Of a DNA stretch of 49,590 nucleotides, positions 43,701 to 49,590 are shown piece after piece. Position 1 is the first letter of the stretch; every line of letters starts with the position of its first letter. Both the position numbers and the translations under genes were made by a program. The stretch is from an uncultured Lachnospiraceae bacterium. Lineage in GTDB: Bacteria > Bacillota > Clostridia > Lachnospirales > Lachnospiraceae. The notes under the pieces are model-generated. The model did no database searches. It saw nothing but the letters and a program-made list of their open reading frames with translations, and was not told the origin of the DNA. The stretch is from positions 1 to 49,590 of the forward strand of contig CAJUOO010000018.1 of assembly GCA_910588535.1 (NCBI GenBank), in the 5' to 3' direction.

Positions 43701-46700
43701 TACTTCCTGAACCAGCTCATCATAATTCCACTTCTGAACCTGAGGAACCAAGTCCTTGGAGTTATTGGAATCAAACATTTCAGTCAGCAGATCACCATCC
43801 CAGAAAATAGTGAAGTTCTGGCTTGGCTTTGCCTCATAAATAATATTGCCATCTACATCATGTGTATGTGTGTCAAGAGAGTGCCACATCTCTGCACCCA
43901 GATATCTTGGATCGATATCGCCAGCGACACCTCGACCGGTATCTCCGCCAGTCTCCTCAAACCATAATATCTCACCAGTTGCAGGATCATAAACACCTGC
44001 TCCCCAGTGCTCCTCATTTACCTTATAAACCTCCAGCTTGCCGTCACCATTCCAGTCACTGACATGCATGGCATCTCCATGTCCCCAATGTGTATTCGCC
44101 ATAGGAACACCATTGTGATCCACCACCAAACCAGCAAATACAACTTCATCATAACCATCATTGTCTACATCATTAATAGATAATCCATGATTTCCCTGTC
44201 CTGCATACTCGCTTCGATCAGGTGCATCAAACGTCCACTGCATTACCAGTTTTCCATCTGTCAATTTCCAAGCTGTGATCGCTGTTCTATCATAGTAACC
44301 ACGTGTAAAGATCGCTGCCGCACAGCCGCCGTCAACATAACCTGTTCCTGACAGGAAACGATCTGCACGGTTTGCATATCCATCATTTGCTTCTGCAAGA
44401 CTAGATCCCTTGTAACCCCAATGAGAGGTATCCCATGTCTGTGTCTTCTCATCATATGGTCCACGGAATGGAACATAGTTTGCACTATCAATAATTTCAC
44501 CTGTCTCACCGTCAAAGGCTGTCAGGTATTCATCACCTAATACAATTCTTCCTGTTCGTTTTGCTGTATGTTTTCTAAAATCATATTCTGCCGGTGTACC
44601 TGCTTTGCTGATATCCAGCGAAGCCATACTAACTGCGCCAACATGACCTGTCTCATTCAGATTCCGATCATAGGTTGTTGAGCCATCAGCCGTTTTGCAG
44701 ATAAGCTCTGCTTTTCCGTCACCGTCAAAATCCCATACTTGGAATTGTGTATAATGCGCCCCAGAACGAATATTTAAGCCCAGATCAATTCTCCACATCA
44801 ATGTAGCTTTTCCAGTTGCTATATCAATATCATATGCATCTAATATTGTGGTTCCAGTATAGCCATCCTGTGAATTGTCTTTTGCATTATCAGGATACCA
44901 TTTCACAATTAATTCAAGTTCGCCATCACCGTCCAAATCACCGACGGACATATCATTGGATGTAAAAGAAGTAACACTGCCGTCTGGCATTGTCTGATCT
45001 GCCGGAGCCTGAAGCGTAAACTCTTGATACTCTCTTGCCCATGCTACAGTGCTCTCTCCGCCTGTGGAAACTCCCTCACTGGCTGTCAGTGTATAGTTGT
45101 CTCCCGCCTTGCCAGCAAGATCCATATAATTTGTCTTTGGACCAGTGTAAACAGTCTCCCCATTTCTTTTCAATGTAAAAGTAATCTGAGAAGAATCTGC
45201 CTCATACAATCTCCAGCTAACCAAAACACCTGTTTCTGCCTTTACTGCCACCAATGCACGGTCACTGTAATTTTCCGCTGGAACTGCAGCACCTGACTCT
45301 GGACTTCCAGCAATTGTATTTGTCACCGTCTCAGAAGGATCAGAAACTTCAATAGTAGAACCATCTCTGGAACCTACTGCTATTACATAATACTCATAAA
45401 TCTTGTCCGTCAATACGGGATCGGTAAATGAGGTATCCTCTGTCATACCAATCTGAAAAAATGTATTGTTATAAGTATCACTATGTTCATCATCCCCGCT
45501 CGGTGCATGACGGAATATAGTATAATGATCCGCTTCTGCCACTACATCCCATGTAAGCTCTACAGATGTAGCTGTAGAAGAAACTCTTACATTCTGAGGG
45601 ATCGGGAAGGCACCCGCCTCAGAAGTCTTGATAATAAGACCATTCAGCATATTTCTGCCCGCAGAACCAGTTGAGGAGACAATTATGGGACCTGCCTCAG
45701 TTAAAGTTACTGTGGTAGACTTTAAAAGCTCCTTTTCATTATTTGGCTTTGCAGTTGCTGCTGTACCCAGATCCTTACCATTCACTTTAATAGATGGTGT
45801 ATGACCCTCTCCACCAAGTCCAGCATATACACTTACATCATATGTACCAGCCGGAACATCTACCTGAAATTCCAAACCGTCTGCATCTGTTGTATAAGTA
45901 TAATCTTTAATCACTTCAAAGATTTTCTCATCTGTAGGTGCCAAAGCACTTCCTATATTCGTACCTTTATCATTCATAAAGGTTACTTTTTTCGTAAAGC
46001 CATAACCTGCATCTGCACTGTACATCTGATTTGTAATACAAGTAAAGCCTTCTACTGTACTTTTATTGCCAAAATCAAATTTCAATACTATAGGCTCAGA
46101 ATTACTCTTCCATACAGCATACAGCGTTACTTTCGCCGTATCTGGATTTGCATCAGTCTCTACTACTTTATAAGAAGAAAGGGCATTTTCTGCGTCTTTT
46201 TCTAACGCCCAACCTTCAAAACGATATCCTTCTTTTACCAATCCAGAACCACTTTTCAGTGAAACAATGGATCCCACTTTATAAGAATTTGTATCTGTAA
46301 TAGTTCCTGTTCCACCATTTGCATCATAAATGATCGTATATGCTTTTGTCCATATTGGATAAAGTTTTATTACTTTATTCTCATCTGCGTCAGAAGCTGA
46401 AACAGTATATGATGTAAGTTTCTCTGTACTATTTTTTATCAAAGTCCATCCATCAAACAAATATCCTTCTTTTTTGATATCTGCCCCATCTTTCAGCGTC
46501 ACAGTATTTGTTTCTAAATACTTATTACTGTCTGTTGGGACTGTACCACTCTCTCCTGCTTCCTCATCTATAATATATTCTATAGTATATTCTGTCTTGT
46601 CTGCCCAAATCGCATACAAAGTGATAGTATTATTAGCCCCTACTGTTGCTTTACTAATTTCTACCTCTGTTACTGGTGTTAAAGCATTGGCCTCCAATCC

Positions 46701-47565
46701 CCATCCCGTACATATCTTTGTAGCAGTCTCAATGCCATCCACAGATTCTAATACCACTTTCCTTGCTGGTATATTGAGCGCATATGTTTGATTATCGGTT
46801 GGGACTTGAACAGCCTCTCCATTAGCATCATATACTAAAGATATCATATCCTCTGAGGAAATTTGTCCCTCAATTACTACAGCACTAAGATATGCTAAAC
46901 CATCTTTATCCGAATTTGTAGCAACAATCTCAATTGTTCCTGCACTACTCATTGATACATTTTTTTCTCTACATATTCCTGTTGGAGTTAAAACTGTATC
47001 TGCAGTATAACCCTCACATTCCTCTCCATTAATACTGATTATATTACCCTTATAAGCACTATTCGAAAAAATTGCTGCTGCATATACTTTTACTATATAT
47101 TCACCTTTTGGGACGTCTACTTTAAATTTCATACTACCCGCAGCTCTTGCAGCATCTTTACATACCGTCACTAAATCCTCTTCAGAGCCATCAGCGTTTG
47201 TAATTTCTATATTTTTTATCTTTCCCGTTGTATATTCGCTTGCCTCATAACCAAATCCTCGATCAGCAGAATACGCATCATCTTTCGTAACCATATAGTA
47301 ACTTGTTTTCGCATTATTATCGGTACCAATATCAAACTTCAATGATATATTTGTTCCTGCCTTTATAGAAAATGGCGTTCCCGATACTGCTTTTGTTGGT
47401 AAACCTGTTGCCCCAAATTCATCTCCGGGAGTGCTTCCTATACTCGGAATACCCCCCCCCCGGCGCCTCATCCGCACTAAGCTGCAACATGGATGAGGAA
47501 CTAAAAAGCATTGCCGCAGATAATACAACTGACAATACTTTTTTCATTGCTTTTCCACAATGCAT
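40716..47565 (-). CDS. Giant secreted rhamnogalacturonan lyase (PL11-type) with wall-binding repeats; signal peptide out of frame by a G-run
   Basis: The open frame (stop at 40716) codes for about 2,270 residues. Seen in order: a CBM-like module with FDIG...YGYEA pattern; three InlB-type beta-repeats (YDANGG...GYRFEGWA); a second FDFG/YGF module (about 480-630); a fibronectin-like piece and PL11 lyase (about 640-1375) with many calcium-type DxDGDG loops (GDLDGDGELE, WDFDGDGKAE, WNGDGKLE); Ig-like Big_4 domains; a third FDFG module (about 1700-1850); a Glu/Ala-rich helical part; and about eight choline/cell-wall-binding repeats (GWI..WYYLN.DGSM) from about 2104 to the end. The enzyme cuts the rhamnose-galacturonate backbone of pectin at the cell surface. 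The signal peptide from ATG 47565 (GGAGG seven bases ahead) is joined only if the G-run loses one base or gains two. Confidence 0.88.
47452..47461 (-). repeat. Ten-G homopolymer causing a frameshift after the signal peptide
   Basis: On the minus strand GGCGCC is followed by ten G, then TATTCC. From ATG 47565 the frame reads MHCGKAMKKVLSVVLSAAML, further Ser-rich residues and ADEAPGGG, then meets a stop at 47421-47419. The lyase frame (GGIPSIGSTPG) needs nine or twelve G. The codon arithmetic was checked base by base. Either slipped-strand switching or a run-length reading error explains it. Confidence 0.85.
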
Positions 47566-47579
47566 ATGTTTCCCTCCTT

Positions 47580-47855
47580 TTCATTGAAAACCTACAGGAA
47601 TATTCTTCCTGAATAATCAATTTTATACATATCGTACCACTTTCACACCCATAATGCAATAATCATTATATTGATTGCTCATACTTTCTATATGAGTATC
47701 ACTATTTTTGTGCATATTTCCCAAATATTTGCTAAAATCCCTTATTCATTATTCAGAATATTCTATATTTTATTAATATTATATTTAATTCAAAATATTT
47801 TACTTATATAGCAAATATACATTATACCATCTTTTTCATTGTCATTATCGACTTA
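47580..47855. promoter_or_regulatory. AT-rich upstream region of the lyase gene
   Basis: No gene is seen. Nearest the start, AAAGGAGG (47573-47580) is the ribosome site. A short hairpin, CAGGAA (47595-47600) with TTCCTG (47606-47611), lies in the leader, and a TATAAA-like -10 (47627-47622, minus strand) lacks a good -35. The rest is AT-rich. Confidence 0.35.
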
Positions 47856-48122
47856 TTAAATAATTATTTTTTCATTCACTCTACTATCATAGCCAACCGC
47901 AACAATTACCACCTGTATCCAATTAACTTCCTTATCTATTCGCCAATCAAACAAATCGAATAAAGAACAACTTTCCTCTACTCGCCGCGCATCCCGTGCC
48001 ACTGCTGACTTAATGGCATATTTCCATTGTATGGAATGTACAATCGAGCAGAGGAACAATCATTTTCCTGCTCGCAGTGCAAAGCGTATGCAGATTTCAC
48101 CGCCAATTTCCCTATCCGCCCC
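47856..48122. repeat. Structured intergenic element, possibly an interspersed repeat
   Basis: This stretch is less AT-rich than its flanks and has stacked hairpins: TTCCAT/ATGGAA (48022-48027, 48031-48036), the alternative ATTGTA/TACAAT (48026-48031, 48039-48044), and CGAGCAG/CTGCTCG (48045-48051, 48068-48074). A 67-codon frame runs through it on the minus strand (48059-47856, with SAVARDARRVEES) but has no recognisable domain. Similar spurious frames are, in my memory, common between Lachnospiraceae genes, which fits a repeated element. I do not call it a gene. Confidence 0.4.
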
Positions 48123-48136
48123 TGCACATAAATAAA

Positions 48137-48161
48137 GGAAGGAACTACACCAGCTCCTTCC
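48137..48161. terminator. Terminator after the GH105 gene
   Basis: GGAAGGA (48137-48143) pairs with TCCTTCC (48155-48161), about 60 bases beyond the GH105 stop. T-rich tails exist on both sides (CTTTTTCTT on plus, TTTATTTATG on minus). The GH105 and lyase genes are thus probably separate transcripts. Confidence 0.7.
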
Positions 48162-48222
48162 CTTTTTCTTACTTAAAACAAGTACTTATATTTAACGCAC
48201 GACCTCTCGTTTTTTGAAAAAA

Positions 48223-49341
48223 TTAATACTGCTGCTCTGTTGGCTGTGTTGCCTCTGTCGCCTCTGTTGTCTCTGGTTTTTCCTCTGCTGCTGGCTGTGT
48301 TTGTTTTGCATCAGCAGAAGGAATGGTCAACACCGCTGCTAAAAATGCAAGAGCAAGTCCCTGACCCCAACCTTGAATCCAGCCCTTTGGCACCTTTCTG
48401 TAGCCTTCTCTATCCTTCATAACAGCCGTGCCGCCTGATACATTCAACACACGTCCGTCGTCAGTGATATTGTCAAGAATTCCCTTCAATGCCTTCTGTA
48501 CATACTTTGAATGAAGAGGATTCTTATTGTCAATCATAGCTGCCGCAATACCTGCAGAAGCCGACACCTCCTCATAAGAGTCTGAATCGTCAAGAATTGT
48601 TCTCCACAGACCATTCTCTGTCTGTAAAAGCTTGATTGCTGCCAGTTGATCACGAACAGAGCACTCAACATCCATACATGGCGGATACAGATACCAATCA
48701 TTAAGCTGCTTCTTTACCTGAGACATGGTATACGCTGCCCAAGCATTTGCTCTGCCCCAATAAAATCCTGACATATGATCCTTATTAATATTGTTATAGC
48801 CATGATACCACAAGCTGGATCTCTCATCCTGAAGATAATGGATATGCCAATAATATTGATTCAACGCATCATTGATAATATCCTGATCCTGAAGCTTTGC
48901 ACCTACTCTCAACAAAAAGAAAGCAGCCATAAATAAAGTGTCCGCCCATGCCTGCTCTGGAAAATCATTTTTGGCAGAAACAGTGTGCTGCAGAACATTA
49001 TCACCAAAACGAAGTGCTCTGTTGCGCAGATAATCTACCTTGCTCATAACCAAATTCCAGTACTTCTGATCTCCGATCGCATCATAAAGAGTAATCATGG
49101 CATGTCCCATAGCACATGCATTTACATTCCACTCAGGAAGCCCCATCTCCAGATATTCCTCTGTCCAGTTGATCAACATATCCAGATATTCTGTGTTCCC
49201 AGTTGCCTCATACGCCTGTGACACACCATAATAAGCCACTCCACATGGCCAATCCCACACCAAATCCATCGTCATAGTCTTTCTGACAACTTTATCCATC
49301 ACATCCAAAATCTGCTGCTTATCATAGGTTAATTTTAACAT
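48223..49341 (-). CDS. GH105 unsaturated rhamnogalacturonyl/galacturonyl hydrolase (YteR/YesR-like)
   Basis: 372 residues of alpha6/alpha6-barrel hydrolase. The active-site aspartate sits in EQAWADTLFMAAFFLL (about residue 134), where YteR has its catalytic Asp. YWGRANAWAAY (194-204) and GWIQGWGQGLAL near the end are also family marks. It removes the unsaturated sugar that PL lyases leave on oligosaccharides. There is no signal peptide, so it works in the cytoplasm on imported fragments. That complements the exported PL11 lyase encoded next. Odd: the last 28 residues are a Thr/Glu/Ala/Gln repeat tail (TTEATEATQPTEQQY) that I do not know from the family. AGGAGGG precedes the ATG. Confidence 0.92.
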   Translation of the reverse strand: MLKLTYDKQQILDVMDKVVRKTMTMDLVWDWPCGVAYYGVSQAYEATGNTEYLDMLINWTEEYLEMGLPEWNVNACAMGHAMITLYDAIGDQKYWNLVMSKVDYLRNRALRFGDNVLQHTVSAKNDFPEQAWADTLFMAAFFLLRVGAKLQDQDIINDALNQYYWHIHYLQDERSSLWYHGYNNINKDHMSGFYWGRANAWAAYTMSQVKKQLNDWYLYPPCMDVECSVRDQLAAIKLLQTENGLWRTILDDSDSYEEVSASAGIAAAMIDNKNPLHSKYVQKALKGILDNITDDGRVLNVSGGTAVMKDREGYRKVPKGWIQGWGQGLALAFLAAVLTIPSADAKQTQPAAEEKPETTEATEATQPTEQQY

Positions 49342-49367
49342 AGCACCCTCCTATCTCTTTTTCTTCT

Positions 49368-49396
49368 ATTATATCCTCTGTGCACGAGAAACGCAA
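49368..49396 (-). promoter_or_regulatory. GH105 gene promoter
   Basis: Minus strand: TTGCGT (49396-49391), 17 bases, perfect TATAAT (49373-49368), about 27 bases before the ATG. Confidence 0.65.
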
Positions 49397-49458
49397 TCTA
49401 CTTTCTAATAATTTTTTGCCTAAACTATACTTATCCAACAAGGTATCATAAAGAACTA

Positions 49459-49512
49459 GGGTAAATCGAGTAGGAGACTAACCATTAGTTGATTAGCCGT
49501 CCTCTCACACCA
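49459..49512 (-). mobile_element. Possible group II intron fragment
   Basis: On the minus strand the stretch reads TGGTGTGAGAGGACGG, a GCTAATC/GGTTAGT hairpin, then CTCCTACTCGATTTACC. GGTGTGAGAGGACG ... CTCCTACTCGAT is the pattern I remember from the conserved stem region of bacterial group II introns. The sequence on its right (ACGCAATA) does not continue that pattern, so this looks like a remnant. No reverse transcriptase is in the window. From 49513 to the end I see nothing I can name. Confidence 0.35.
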
Positions 49513-49590
49513 TATTGCGTGTCCAGATTGATACAATTGAAGTGCTATACTAAGGTTGTAACGGGAGTGGCTAATGAGATATAATTATAA

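Noticed and set aside
47856..48059. 67-codon minus-strand frame in the lyase-GH105 gap
   Set aside because: No ribosome site and no domain; resembles spurious frames in intergenic repeats. Reported as a structured element instead.
1..49590. CRISPR arrays, tRNA/rRNA genes, complete insertion sequences, riboswitches
   Set aside because: No evenly spaced repeats, no cloverleaf or rRNA sequence, no transposase and no recognisable riboswitch core were found on reading both strands; short degenerate ones could be missed without computation.

Overview
The window (49,590 bases, AT-rich, strong AGGAGG-type ribosome binding sites) looks like chromosome of a gut-type member of the Firmicutes, most likely Lachnospiraceae. 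The pointers are paired glgC/glgD, spoVG, a seven-gene pst-pho operon with a Firmicutes-style PstS, paired DnaD/DnaC-type primosome genes, a secreted pectin lyase with choline-binding-type wall repeats, and MerR/PhoP-style control sites. No phage, CRISPR array, rRNA or tRNA gene was seen. The assignment rests on gene content and protein flavour only.

Layout. Positions 1-157 hold the start of a MerR regulator running off the left edge, with an operator-like dyad in a 19-bp-spacer promoter. Positions 503-16474 are one long minus-strand block. Read in transcription order it is a VWA-domain surface protein, an FtsZ/tubulin-like GTPase, a two-TM coiled-coil protein, a very large five-TM protein, then pth, mfd and a beta-lactamase-fold serine hydrolase. 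The first four genes overlap one another and form the most unusual system in the window. They resemble the tubulin-superfamily plus VWA membrane-remodelling cassettes proposed from comparative genomics, but two of the four proteins match nothing I recognise.

Positions 16589-23101 are the divergent phosphate operon pstS-pstC-pstA-pstB-phoU-phoP-phoR, with a possible Pho box between it and the VWA gene. Positions 23142-25848 (minus) carry glgC-glgD-spoVG. Positions 26201-30162 (plus) carry a chemoreceptor, an FMN-binding-type lipoprotein and murC. Positions 30163-30346 hold two repeated modules of perfect tandem DnaA boxes in front of a DnaD-domain gene and a DnaC-like helicase loader. A PRPP synthetase follows, whose terminator lies inside the 3' end of the converging SbcC/YhaN-like ATPase gene. 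That gene pairs with a YhaO/SbcD-like nuclease. A MATE transporter, asnS and an RpiB-family isomerase come next.

The right end (40677-49341, minus) is a rhamnogalacturonan (pectin) utilisation pair: a GH105 unsaturated-galacturonyl hydrolase followed by a giant (about 2,280 aa) secreted PL11-type rhamnogalacturonan lyase with Ig-like, beta-repeat, CBM-like and wall-binding modules. A run of ten G just after the lyase signal peptide puts the signal peptide out of frame with the enzyme. This suggests either slipped-strand phase variation or a sequence error. The last 130 bases contain a short stretch resembling part of a group II intron.

Together the window mixes housekeeping (DNA repair, translation, replication start, wall precursor, glycogen, phosphate) with two accessory themes: a tubulin-like envelope machine and pectin degradation at the cell surface.
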